Part shown: piece by piece, positions 16,473-26,169 of the stretch | How the letters are laid out: every line of letters starts with the position of its first letter | How positions within the stretch are numbered: the first letter of the stretch is position 1 | Source: Thermodesulfovibrio thiophilus DSM 17215 | GTDB lineage: Bacteria; Nitrospirota; Thermodesulfovibrionia; Thermodesulfovibrionales; Thermodesulfovibrionaceae | Direction: 5' to 3' | Assembly (NCBI RefSeq): GCF_000423865.1 | Contig: NZ_AUIU01000011.1 | Span: 1 to 64,000, forward strand | DNA length: 64,000 nt | Notes under the pieces: generated by a model | What the model saw: only the letters and a program-made list of their open reading frames with translations | The model's database searches: none | Told to the model about the DNA's origin: nothing | Position numbers and translations under genes: made by a program

Positions 16473-17993
16473 CTATTCAACCCCTTTTTTTATTGATATA
16501 CCGTATTTTTTTATTTTATAGTTTAACTGTCGTTCAGTCAAACCCAGTTCCTGAGCTGTTTTTCTTAAATTGAAATTAAATTTTGGTAGTGTATCAATAA
16601 TGTTTGTTTTTTCAATTGCTTCAACTTCAGCTGGCAGATTGATTTTTGAAGCTGGTGTTATTTTATGTATTTTGTATCCACATCTGACAGTATCAGGTAA
16701 ATCATTAACTTTAATAATATTGCTTTCAGACATTACAACAAGCCGCTCTACAGTATTAGCAACTTCTCTGACATTTCCCGGCCAATTATATGAAACAAGC
16801 ATTTTTAAAGCTTCTTGATCGATTGATACAGATTTTTTATAAATAGTAGAGAACTTTTTCAGATAATATTCTATGAGTAAAGGAATATCTTCTTTTCTTT
16901 CTCTTAAAGGCGGGATATATATCGGGATAACATTCAGCCTCCAGAACAGGTCTTCCCTGAAGTTTCCCCTTTTTATCTCTTCAGTAAGATTTTTATTTGT
17001 TGCAGATATAATTCTTACATTGATTTCAACAGACGTTGACGAGCCAAGAGGCTCTATTGCTCTTTCCTGTAATACTCTCAATAACTTTGGCTGAAGTACA
17101 ACAGGTAGCTCACCAATTTCATCAAGAAAGATAGTTCCTCCATCAGCCTGTTCAAACTTTCCTATTCTTTTAACTGCACCGGTAAATGCTCCTTTTTCAG
17201 AACCAAACAATTCTGCTTCTAACAGAGTTTCTGGAATAGCTGCACAATTTATAGCAACGAATGGTCCTTTTGACCTTTTGCTTTGAAAATGAATTGTTTT
17301 TGCAATTAACTCTTTACCAGTACCTGATTCTCCAAAAAGCAGTACTGTTGCATCTGTGCTTGCAATCTTTATAACTGTTTTAAGAACTGCCTGAAAGGAA
17401 GATGATTGTCCAACAAGATTTGGGAAATTATATCTATCCTGCAGCTGATGTCTCAAAAAAATATTTTCATCTTCCATATTTTTATAATTTTTCCATAGTT
17501 TCAGAAATTGGGCTATGAGAGATGCAACTATTGAAAGAACTCTTAAATCATCATCAACATCGCCTTCCTGAGAAGTATAAATTCTATCAGCAGATATAAC
17601 TCCAAGAATTTCATCTTCAATTTTTATCGGAACACATAAGAATGAAATACCTTTTTTGTTTGGTCGGCTGCCTGTTTTATTAAGGAACTTGGGTTCCTTT
17701 TCAATATCAGGAATAACCATTGGAAGTCCACTGTCAATAACTTTTCCTACTATACCCTCACCAATTCTGTATTTACCCCTCTGAATCTCTTCTCTGGTAA
17801 GACCGTAGGCTACTACAATTTTTATTTCACCTGTTTTTTTATCCAGAAGGAAGACACATCCTCGTCGCATATCAAGCTTTTTTGAAAGAATTTCCATAAC
17901 TGAATAGAGATTTTTTTCAAGTTCAAATGAAGCGGTTAAAACTCTGCTTGTTTCAAAAAGGGCTATAAGTTCTCTGTTATTTCTTTTATGCAT
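16473..17993 (-). CDS. nifA: NifA-like sigma-54-dependent activator
   Basis: The 506-residue protein has an N-terminal GAF domain (about residues 20-180). The AAA+ domain follows (about 195-430) with Walker A GESGTGKE, the sigma-54 contact loop GAFTGA and Walker B GGTIFLDEIGELP. It ends with a Fis-type helix-turn-helix (TAQELGLTERQLNYKIKKYG). This is the layout of NifA. The neighbouring PII and AmtB genes support a nitrogen role, although no nif structural gene is in the window and the same layout occurs in other activators. No Shine-Dalgarno sequence is visible. The leader contains a dyad shared with the gltA-like and cupin genes. Confidence 0.8.
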   Translation of the reverse strand: MHKRNNRELIALFETSRVLTASFELEKNLYSVMEILSKKLDMRRGCVFLLDKKTGEIKIVVAYGLTREEIQRGKYRIGEGIVGKVIDSGLPMVIPDIEKEPKFLNKTGSRPNKKGISFLCVPIKIEDEILGVISADRIYTSQEGDVDDDLRVLSIVASLIAQFLKLWKNYKNMEDENIFLRHQLQDRYNFPNLVGQSSSFQAVLKTVIKIASTDATVLLFGESGTGKELIAKTIHFQSKRSKGPFVAINCAAIPETLLEAELFGSEKGAFTGAVKRIGKFEQADGGTIFLDEIGELPVVLQPKLLRVLQERAIEPLGSSTSVEINVRIISATNKNLTEEIKRGNFREDLFWRLNVIPIYIPPLRERKEDIPLLIEYYLKKFSTIYKKSVSIDQEALKMLVSYNWPGNVREVANTVERLVVMSESNIIKVNDLPDTVRCGYKIHKITPASKINLPAEVEAIEKTNIIDTLPKFNFNLRKTAQELGLTERQLNYKIKKYGISIKKGVE

Positions 17994-18001
17994 TTTTATA
18001 T

Positions 18002-18015
18002 GGCAAATGATTGCC
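18002..18015. promoter_or_regulatory. GGYAA-N4-TTRCC dyad in the nifA leader
   Basis: GGCAAATGATTGCC has perfect 5-bp arms and lies 8 bases before the nifA-like start codon, at about +3 to +16 of the predicted transcript. It matches the pattern of the sites at 7345-7358 and 7708-7721. Confidence 0.5.
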
Positions 18016-18023
18016 GTTTAAAT

Positions 18024-18054
18024 ATTATATCATTGATGTGTCTTTTCGGGTCAA
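18024..18054 (-). promoter_or_regulatory. Predicted promoter of the nifA-like gene
   Basis: On the minus strand TTGACC (18054-18049) and TATAAT (18029-18024) are 19 bases apart. The predicted start falls at about 18017, immediately before the dyad at 18015-18002. Confidence 0.5.
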
Positions 18055-18072
18055 CATAAATATTGAAAGTTT

Positions 18073-18100
18073 GTAAGGAGCTCACATATGAGCTCCTTAC
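18073..18100 (-). terminator. Hairpin terminator after the PII gene
   Basis: A perfect 12-bp stem (GTAAGGAGCTCA and TGAGCTCCTTAC) with a 4-base loop lies 11 bases after the PII stop codon. It is followed on the minus strand by AAACTTTC, a weak U tract. It separates the PII operon from the nifA-like gene. Confidence 0.65.
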
Positions 18101-18110
18101 AGTAATTGAC

Positions 18111-19762
<1,652 letters not shown>

Positions 19763-19775
19763 TGTCTTTCCTCCT

Positions 19776-20606
19776 TTAAAAGTTAAAAGTTATTCCAACT
19801 CCTGTTACCCAGGTATTATCAAGATGTCCGTTTGGATTATAAGAGTGACCATCAACAGTTCTTTTAGCCTTGCCTGACAGGGGAAACCAGTATTGAACAA
19901 CTGGTTGAACTAAAACAGTTTTAGCAATTGGAATACTTAGCCCTGCCTGAAGCTTTCCATCATGCAGAGCATTATATTTTTTACCTGTGTAGTCTCCTGT
20001 GCTATCTTTATAAGTTTTCCAGTACGCGTTATCACCTTTAAAATATCCAAAGGAAGCTGCGAGATCAAGAATAATATCTCTGTAAACAGGCAGTGAATGA
20101 GAGAAACTGAGATTGATATAAGTACTAGGATAGCTTGATATATCCCTGTAAATTGTTAGAGTTGGTTTTGTGAGGATATCGTAACTGCTACTTAAAAAAA
20201 CTTCCTCTGTCTCATCTGCATATTTTGTTCCGTAGTATATATAACCAACTGTAAGAGAAAGTTTATCAATTGAATAAGTGTAACTAATCGTTAAATCAGA
20301 TTCATTAAAACTTTTTTTACCCTCTCTGTCTGGAATAAATGACTGTGTTGGATGTTCGTCACTGTCAATGTTTCCCCAGTATATTGCTGAAAAACCTTTG
20401 TAGGAGACTGTAATAGAAGGTTGAATTACTATGCTTTTTGAACTCAGCTCATAACCTCTAAAAATATACCTGTTATACACTCCAGCAGAAACACTGCCGG
20501 TAACTTTGTCTGAATTCTGTCCGATATCATCTGCATGTATAACTCCAACAGCAATAGCAAACAAAAATACAATCATAGTCATCAGATACCTGAAACGTTT
20601 TATCAT
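19776..20606 (-). CDS. TIGR02001/Gcw_chp-type outer-membrane beta-barrel protein
   Basis: The 276-residue protein begins with a signal peptide (MIKRFRYL, then a hydrophobic stretch to VIHA). It continues with a GSVSAGVYNRYIFRG segment and alternating aromatic strands ending in Phe, as in outer-membrane barrels. It resembles the TIGR02001/Gcw_chp family, which often lies beside amtB and PII genes. A role in nitrogen uptake is suggested only by this context. The chosen ATG has the strong site AAAGGAGG. An upstream in-frame start 17 codons earlier lacks one. Confidence 0.7.
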   Translation of the reverse strand: MIKRFRYLMTMIVFLFAIAVGVIHADDIGQNSDKVTGSVSAGVYNRYIFRGYELSSKSIVIQPSITVSYKGFSAIYWGNIDSDEHPTQSFIPDREGKKSFNESDLTISYTYSIDKLSLTVGYIYYGTKYADETEEVFLSSSYDILTKPTLTIYRDISSYPSTYINLSFSHSLPVYRDIILDLAASFGYFKGDNAYWKTYKDSTGDYTGKKYNALHDGKLQAGLSIPIAKTVLVQPVVQYWFPLSGKAKRTVDGHSYNPNGHLDNTWVTGVGITFNF

Positions 20607-20709
20607 GCCACCTCCTTTAGTTCTTTTCATAGAGATTAATACCAAAAACCATACCACTATGTAACTTTTTGAAAATTAAGGGATTTTTATATTGTTTAAA
20701 TCTACAATT

Positions 20710-20725
20710 TTGTATAACTATACAA
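20710..20725. promoter_or_regulatory. Palindrome upstream of the amtB operon
   Basis: TTGTATA-AC-TATACAA has perfect 7-bp arms and is flanked by a further ACAATT/AATTGT pair slightly out of register. It lies about 105 bases before the first gene of the amtB operon. It could be an operator. No clear promoter can be placed beside it. Confidence 0.35.
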
Positions 20726-20866
20726 TTGTGTTTTAAAAATTGAAGCAGATGAATATCGAAATGTTTGATATTGATGGTGGATTTTTAAGACGTTAAGAAA
20801 AATGATTGACTAATTTAATAATCGTCTGATAAAGATTGCTTGCTTGTGAAGAATAAGCCCATTATA

Positions 20867-23248
20867 TTATAATTTTCTTGTTTTCAATCTCAATGAATTA
20901 CTAACAACAGAGACCGAGCTAAGAGACATTGCCAGTGATGCAATCATTGGATTTAATAGAGGGCCACCAAAAACATAAAGGACACCTGCTGCAATAGGAA
21001 TTCCTATTATGTTATATATGAATGCCCAGAACAGGTTTTCTTTAATGGTTTTAAGAGTAAGCTTGCTCAGTTTTATTAAAACAGGAATGCCTTTAAGCCC
21101 GCCTCTTATGAGTGTTATATCTGCTGTGTGAATTGCTATGTCAGTACCTCCTCCCATTGCAATGCCAACATTTGCTTCAGCTAAAGCAGGTGCATCATTT
21201 ATTCCATCTCCTATCATTCCAACTACTTTTTGCTCTTCAATCCTGAATCTTCTGACTATTCTGGCTTTTTCATGTGGTAATACACTGGCAAAATATCTTT
21301 CAATTCCAAGCTGTAATGCAACTGCTCTAGCAGTTTTTTCATTATCTCCTGTTAGAATAATCATCTCTATGCCCATTTTTTTTATTTCATTTATGATTTC
21401 TGGTGTTTCATCTCTTAAAGGGTCAATAATGTAGAAAATAGCTTCTACTTTTTTATCGATTGCAGCATAAACTCTGGTGGCTGTTTCAAGTTCTTTGTCA
21501 AGAAATAGTTGTGGTAGAGTTATTCTATGCTTTTCTATCAACTTTTCGCTTCCTATTAAAACCTCTCTTTCAATGCTATCAAAATCTTTGACTTTTGCTG
21601 ATAAGCCGCCACCTGTAATAACCTCAAAATTCAGAGGTTCATTTATAATAATTCCCTGTCTCATGCAGTGTCTCAAAATAGCTCTTGCAAGAGGATGTTC
21701 TGAGTATTTCTCTGCTGTACCACAGATGTGTAATACTTTTTCAGGCTTCATATCAAAGAATTGAACTTCCTTTACCTCAGGTTTTCCAATTGTTAGTGTA
21801 CCTGTTTTATCGGAAAAGATAATCTCAATTTTATTCACTTCTTCAAGTTTTTCAACATTTCTAAGAAGAATTCCATTTGAAGCAGCTCTTCCTGTTGCGA
21901 CCATGACTGCTGTTGGGGTTGCAAGTCCTAATGCACAGGGACAGGCAATAATGAGCACTGCAATGCAATTTGAAAGAGCCATTGAAAGGTCGTTTCCGAA
22001 AAAAAACCACAGGGCAAAACACAGCACAGCAATAGCCAGAACAGTTGGAACAAATACCGCTGATATTTTATCTGCAAGTCTTTGTACAGGTGGTTTGTGA
22101 GTCTGTGCATCCTGTATAAGTTTTATTATCTGGCTGAGCATGGATTCTTTACCGATAGCTTCGGCCTTTATTTTTATCAAACCAGAAAGAACAATCGTTC
22201 CACCGATTACCTTGTCTTCGACTCCCTTGTCAACAGGGATGCTTTCTCCTGTTATCATTGATTCATCTATCGATGCAGAGCCTTCATTAATTGTTCCATC
22301 AACAGGGATTTTTTCTGACTGTCTTACAATAACAATATCTCCGATTTTTACATCATCTATTGCAATCTCAAGCTCTTTGCTCTCTCGTATTACAATTGCT
22401 GTTTTGGGTTGCATTTGAATTAGTCTCTGTATTGCCTCTGAAGTTTTAGCCTTTGCCCTCTCTTCAAGGGTTCTTCCAAATAGTATCAGTGTTATTATTA
22501 CCGCAGATGTTTCAAAGTAAAGATGTGGCATGGCAGGTGAGGTTATGAGAATTATAAGACTATAAAAATAAGCTGCATTTGTGCCAATACTTACAAGACT
22601 GTTCATGTTTGTGCTACCATGCTTTAAAGCTATAAATGCAAGTCTGTGAAATCGCCATCCTGTTATGAATTGGACTGGAGTTGTGAATATGAGTTGCACC
22701 CAGCCATCTCTTAAAAAAGGGATATGAAACATACTGCCTGAGAAAACAGGGATTGCAAACAGGAGACTTATTATTAAATCCCTTTTAAGTTTTGCAAACT
22801 CTTTCTTTTTTTCTTCATAGTCTGATATTGCATCAACATATTTTTTTACTTTTATGCCAAGAGTTTTAATATCAGATAAAATTTTGTTTTCAGCAATAAC
22901 TGTTGGGATATAAGAAATAAAAAGATTTTTATTGACAATATCAGGTTTAACCTCAATTACTCCTTCAATCTGAGAAATTTTTTCTTCAATAAGTCTTGCG
23001 CTATCCTGGTCAATCTCATGAACCTGTAAATAAAGGCTTGTTTTACCAATGTCATAGCCTGTTGCCCTGACTATGCTGATTAATTGTCTAACTTTCACAT
23101 CTTCTGTAATGGTAATTGTTGCTTTTTCAGTAAGGAGATTTACTTGGGCATTTTCAACACCTTTTACTTTACTTAAAGCTCTCTGCACAGCAGCTGCACA
23201 TGCAGCACAAGTCATTCCCTTGATTGGTATTTCAATTGTTCTTGTCAT
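20867..23248 (-). CDS. copA: Copper-type P1B ATPase
   Basis: The 793-residue protein has an N-terminal heavy-metal-associated domain with GMTCAACAAA. A second such domain follows, about residues 80-145, which has lost its CxxC. The core shows the transport motif IACPCALGLATP, the phosphorylation site DKTGTLT, the HP motif (SEHPLA) and the hinge GDGINDAPAL. CPC points to Cu(I) transport out of the cytoplasm. Eight membrane spans are expected. It is monocistronic as far as visible, and no copper regulator is adjacent. Confidence 0.92.
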   Translation of the reverse strand: MTRTIEIPIKGMTCAACAAAVQRALSKVKGVENAQVNLLTEKATITITEDVKVRQLISIVRATGYDIGKTSLYLQVHEIDQDSARLIEEKISQIEGVIEVKPDIVNKNLFISYIPTVIAENKILSDIKTLGIKVKKYVDAISDYEEKKKEFAKLKRDLIISLLFAIPVFSGSMFHIPFLRDGWVQLIFTTPVQFITGWRFHRLAFIALKHGSTNMNSLVSIGTNAAYFYSLIILITSPAMPHLYFETSAVIITLILFGRTLEERAKAKTSEAIQRLIQMQPKTAIVIRESKELEIAIDDVKIGDIVIVRQSEKIPVDGTINEGSASIDESMITGESIPVDKGVEDKVIGGTIVLSGLIKIKAEAIGKESMLSQIIKLIQDAQTHKPPVQRLADKISAVFVPTVLAIAVLCFALWFFFGNDLSMALSNCIAVLIIACPCALGLATPTAVMVATGRAASNGILLRNVEKLEEVNKIEIIFSDKTGTLTIGKPEVKEVQFFDMKPEKVLHICGTAEKYSEHPLARAILRHCMRQGIIINEPLNFEVITGGGLSAKVKDFDSIEREVLIGSEKLIEKHRITLPQLFLDKELETATRVYAAIDKKVEAIFYIIDPLRDETPEIINEIKKMGIEMIILTGDNEKTARAVALQLGIERYFASVLPHEKARIVRRFRIEEQKVVGMIGDGINDAPALAEANVGIAMGGGTDIAIHTADITLIRGGLKGIPVLIKLSKLTLKTIKENLFWAFIYNIIGIPIAAGVLYVFGGPLLNPMIASLAMSLSSVSVVSNSLRLKTRKL

Positions 23249-23357
23249 GAGTTTATCGTGTTAAATAATTTTTGAATAATAATTAAACAGTATGGAATAC
23301 AATAGGCTTTTCATATTGAAAGCTATCTTTGTAATTTGCTCATTCATTTGTTGTATT

Positions 23358-23387
23358 TTATCACAAAGAAGTGCTGTGTGATATAAT
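23358..23387 (+). promoter_or_regulatory. Predicted promoter of the SapC-family gene
   Basis: TTATCA (23358-23363) and TATAAT (23382-23387) are 18 bases apart. The promoter lies inside the longest possible frame of the next gene, which supports the shorter start at 23419. Confidence 0.4.
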
Positions 23388-23418
23388 GGGAAAACTACAA
23401 AACAATAAGGGGGCAGCA

Positions 23419-24114
23419 ATGAAATCATTGATGAAGGCATTTAAAAAAGCAATAGCTCTTGATAGCACAATTCATAGATATTTAAAGGTTAAAATGCCAG
23501 ATAATTACTCTTTTATGAAGGATGTTGAAATTGTTCCTCTTACATACTCTGAGATTTTATCCGCGACAATGTATTATCCTGTTATGTTTGGTGTTCAGGA
23601 TAAGATAGTTTTTCCTTTTGCTGTGGTTGGAATTAATAATGAGAATATATTTTTAAGAGAAGATGGCACATGGAAGGTTGATGTAATACCAAATGTCTGC
23701 AAATACTATCCCTTCGGAGTTTTAAAAGAAGCAGATGAATATACAATTATTTTTGATGAAATTTTTGCTTCAGATGATGGGCAGAGACTTTTCGATGAAG
23801 AAGGAGCAGATACTGAGTTTTTCTCAAAGATAAAAGCAGGACTTACAGAACTCGCAAGGGATTTTAGAGATGCTGAAGACTGCGCAAATGAACTTTTTCA
23901 GGAAGGATATTTCATGCCATTGAATATTGATGTTGATACGAAGCTTGGAAAGATGAAATTTCGCAATATGCTAATGGTAAATGTAGAACAATTTACAAGA
24001 ATTCAACCAGAAAAATTATATGCTCTTAACTCTAAGGGCTATTTGTTAATTCTTTATGCTCATTATTTGAGTTTAAGGAATTTCAAGCTTTTTGATATTT
24101 TTGTAACTGTTTGA
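23419..24114 (+). CDS. SapC-family protein
   Basis: The 231-residue soluble protein resembles the SapC family (PF07277): VEIVPLTYSEILSA and YYPVMFG near the N-terminus, FPFAVVGI, then WKVDVIPNVCKYYPF. This family is named after an S-layer-associated protein of Campylobacter, but its function is not settled and it is unrelated to the SapC peptide permease. No membrane segments or signal are seen. The ATG with GGGGG upstream is preferred over an in-frame ATG 48 bases earlier, which would sit upstream of the TATAAT. A GGDEF gene follows 62 bases later. Confidence 0.7.
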   Translation: MKSLMKAFKKAIALDSTIHRYLKVKMPDNYSFMKDVEIVPLTYSEILSATMYYPVMFGVQDKIVFPFAVVGINNENIFLREDGTWKVDVIPNVCKYYPFGVLKEADEYTIIFDEIFASDDGQRLFDEEGADTEFFSKIKAGLTELARDFRDAEDCANELFQEGYFMPLNIDVDTKLGKMKFRNMLMVNVEQFTRIQPEKLYALNSKGYLLILYAHYLSLRNFKLFDIFVTV

Positions 24115-24176
24115 AATAAATATTTTTTTAACATTGACTTAAGCGTAGTGGATGCTAAATAATTTAGTTGATTTTC

Positions 24177-25352
24177 ATGTCGCTAAGACAGAAAACTATA
24201 TTAATTTTAATCAGCATACTGTTAATAACTCTTCCTGGTTTTTATTTTACAGTTAATGTCTTTATATTGAAAGGTTATTCGTCTGAAATACATCAAGCCT
24301 TAAAAGAAGAAATATTTATAGTGTATATTTTATGGAATGTTCTGGTATTTATTTTACTGTATTTTTTTGTATTCAATCCATTTATTAAGTTTATTCACAA
24401 CATTATTGAAGGCGTTGTAAAACTTAAAGAAGGACAAATTGACAGTCTGAGATTAGAAAAACAGAAGGAGTTTAGTTTCCTTGTGCAACAAATAAATAGT
24501 TTTGTAGAAATATTAAAGAAACAACAAAAAGTAATTGAAGAAAAGGAAAAGCTTTATAAAATAATTGCAGAAAATATAGAAGATTTAATCATAATTTTCA
24601 ATAAAAAAGCTCAGATAGTATATGCAAACCCAAAAGCAAGAGAGTATTTAGAAATACAGGAGCTTAAAACATCAACAAAAAATTTGCAGGACTTTGTTAA
24701 GAATCTTTTAAGTTTAAGTGATGAAGAACGAACCTTTTACAGAGAAATAAAACTTCCATATCAGACGTGGATTGGTTCGTGGATTATTCCTGTAGGAGAC
24801 AATGATTTTCTTTTTATAGGACGTGATATTACACTTTTTAAAGCTCAGGAAATTAAACTATTCGAAGCTGCAACAAGAGATCCGCTTACGGGCTTGTATA
24901 ATCGAAGATATCTGGAGGATGTATTAAACAAGATATGGTCTTCCGCTAAAAGAGGACAAAAATCAACGCTTTTATTTATTGATATGGATGACTTAAAAAA
25001 AATTAATGATGAATTGGGGCATCTTGCAGGAGATCAGGTTATAAAAGGAATAGGGAATGTGTTACAAAAAAATATAAGAGATGAGGATATAGTAGCCAGA
25101 TGGGGTGGAGATGAGTTTGTGGCAGTTTTGAGATGTTCTTTGAAAGAAGCAATTGCAATAACGGAGAGAATATTAAAATTAATTAAGGGAACAAAATTTG
25201 TTTTTACAAATAAACCAATTTATGCTTCTGTAAGCATAGGAATTGTAGAAATTGATGGCAATAAAACAATTGAAGAACTCATCAAACTTGCAGATACATT
25301 AACTTATGAAGCTAAAAAAGATGGCAAGGGGAAAATTAAGTGTTTATCATGA
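24177..25352 (+). CDS. Membrane diguanylate cyclase with PAS-like and GGDEF domains
   Basis: The 391-residue protein has two N-terminal membrane spans (about residues 6-28 and 45-65), a PAS-like sensor region (about 125-215) and a GGDEF domain (about 230-390). The catalytic motif is intact (WGGDEFV) and an RxxD inhibitory site (RDED) lies five residues upstream, so it should make cyclic di-GMP and be product-inhibited. It may start at ATG 24177 or TTG 24168; neither has a clear ribosome binding site. Its stop overlaps that of the convergent gene by six bases. Confidence 0.87.
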   Translation: MSLRQKTILILISILLITLPGFYFTVNVFILKGYSSEIHQALKEEIFIVYILWNVLVFILLYFFVFNPFIKFIHNIIEGVVKLKEGQIDSLRLEKQKEFSFLVQQINSFVEILKKQQKVIEEKEKLYKIIAENIEDLIIIFNKKAQIVYANPKAREYLEIQELKTSTKNLQDFVKNLLSLSDEERTFYREIKLPYQTWIGSWIIPVGDNDFLFIGRDITLFKAQEIKLFEAATRDPLTGLYNRRYLEDVLNKIWSSAKRGQKSTLLFIDMDDLKKINDELGHLAGDQVIKGIGNVLQKNIRDEDIVARWGGDEFVAVLRCSLKEAIAITERILKLIKGTKFVFTNKPIYASVSIGIVEIDGNKTIEELIKLADTLTYEAKKDGKGKIKCLS

Positions 25353-26153
25353 TCGAAATAAATCTTTAATCTTTTCAATTAGTTTTTCTCTGCGTAAACA
25401 TTGTCTATCTGTGCATATATTCGGAAAACATGGTTGGCAATTTTCATCTCTGATTACGGTAACATTTTTACCAATCGGATGCCAGACCACAGGGTCTGTT
25501 GGACCAAAAATAACAATCGATGAAATTCCAAGATAACTGCTCAGGTGACTGACTCCGCTATCAACTCCTATGTACAGGGATGCCTGAAGAAGAGTTTTTG
25601 TAAGCTCCGTAATATCTTCTAGATAAATAGAGTTTTTAAATAGTGCTTTATTAAAATATTTTTCAGCGGGTCCTGAAATATAGAGAACCTTATAACCGCA
25701 ATTTTCAATAAATTTCTCCAACTGCAAAAAGAAATTTGGTTCGGGATTTTTCTTCTGTGAACCACTTGATGGATGAATAATGCAGAGTTTGTCTGATTTT
25801 TCTATTGAAAAAGGAAGTTTGAGTTTTTCTGAAAATGATTCTCTTTCAAAGTTAAGCTTTTTAAGATAGTATTTAACTATCCAGATTCTTTTATCTGGTA
25901 GAGGCTCAACATAAATTGTTTTATGATTATGTAAAAGCTCTCTGTTTTTTGAAAATACTATTATTCTGTCAAACTGGTCTGCTGGTTCATAAAAAATCGA
26001 TTTTTTGCAGAAGCCAGACTTCTCAGCCAGCTGAAAATACTCAGGATTACCCCATACAGTTACCTCATAACCTTTTCTGGTTAGTATCTCAAGGACTGGA
26101 TAAACAAGCAGACTGTCTCCAAGTCCTCCCATGCGATAAACAAGAGCTTTCAT
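25347..26153 (-). CDS. Glycosyltransferase family 9 (heptosyltransferase-like)
   Basis: The 268-residue protein has the GT9 N-terminus (RMGGLGDSLLVYPVLEIL), the central IHPSSGSQKKNP segment and the C-terminal motif GVDSGVSHLSSYLG followed by IFGPTDP. GT9 enzymes add ADP-heptose or related sugars to the LPS core on the cytoplasmic face. It is shorter than WaaC/WaaF (about 320-350), so the exact sugar is unknown. Its start is 16 bases from the divergent ASKHA gene, and no Shine-Dalgarno sequence fits in that gap. Confidence 0.83.
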   Translation of the reverse strand: MKALVYRMGGLGDSLLVYPVLEILTRKGYEVTVWGNPEYFQLAEKSGFCKKSIFYEPADQFDRIIVFSKNRELLHNHKTIYVEPLPDKRIWIVKYYLKKLNFERESFSEKLKLPFSIEKSDKLCIIHPSSGSQKKNPEPNFFLQLEKFIENCGYKVLYISGPAEKYFNKALFKNSIYLEDITELTKTLLQASLYIGVDSGVSHLSSYLGISSIVIFGPTDPVVWHPIGKNVTVIRDENCQPCFPNICTDRQCLRREKLIEKIKDLFRS

Positions 26154-26169
26154 GATATAATTTTAAATC
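26154..26169. promoter_or_regulatory. Minimal divergent region with two candidate leaderless -10 elements
   Basis: Only 16 bases separate two divergent start codons. On the plus strand TATAAT (26156-26161) ends 8 bases before ATG 26170. On the minus strand TAAAAT (26165-26160) ends 6 bases before ATG 26153. Either promoter would start transcription at or next to the start codon. The start codons themselves lie in an inverted repeat (CATGAT and ATCATG). Confidence 0.45.

Noticed and set aside
18001-18015. Possible sigma-54 -24/-12 promoter (TGGCAAATGATTGCC) before the nifA-like gene
   Set aside because: GG and GC are separated by nine bases, one short of the strict ten, in both orientations. 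The site is a perfect dyad and matches two other non-sigma-54 sites.
20641-20656. Sigma-54-like TGGTATGGTTTTTGGT on the minus strand upstream of the amtB operon
   Set aside because: The spacing is right, but the nearly invariant GC of the -12 element is GG and the -24 element is poor.
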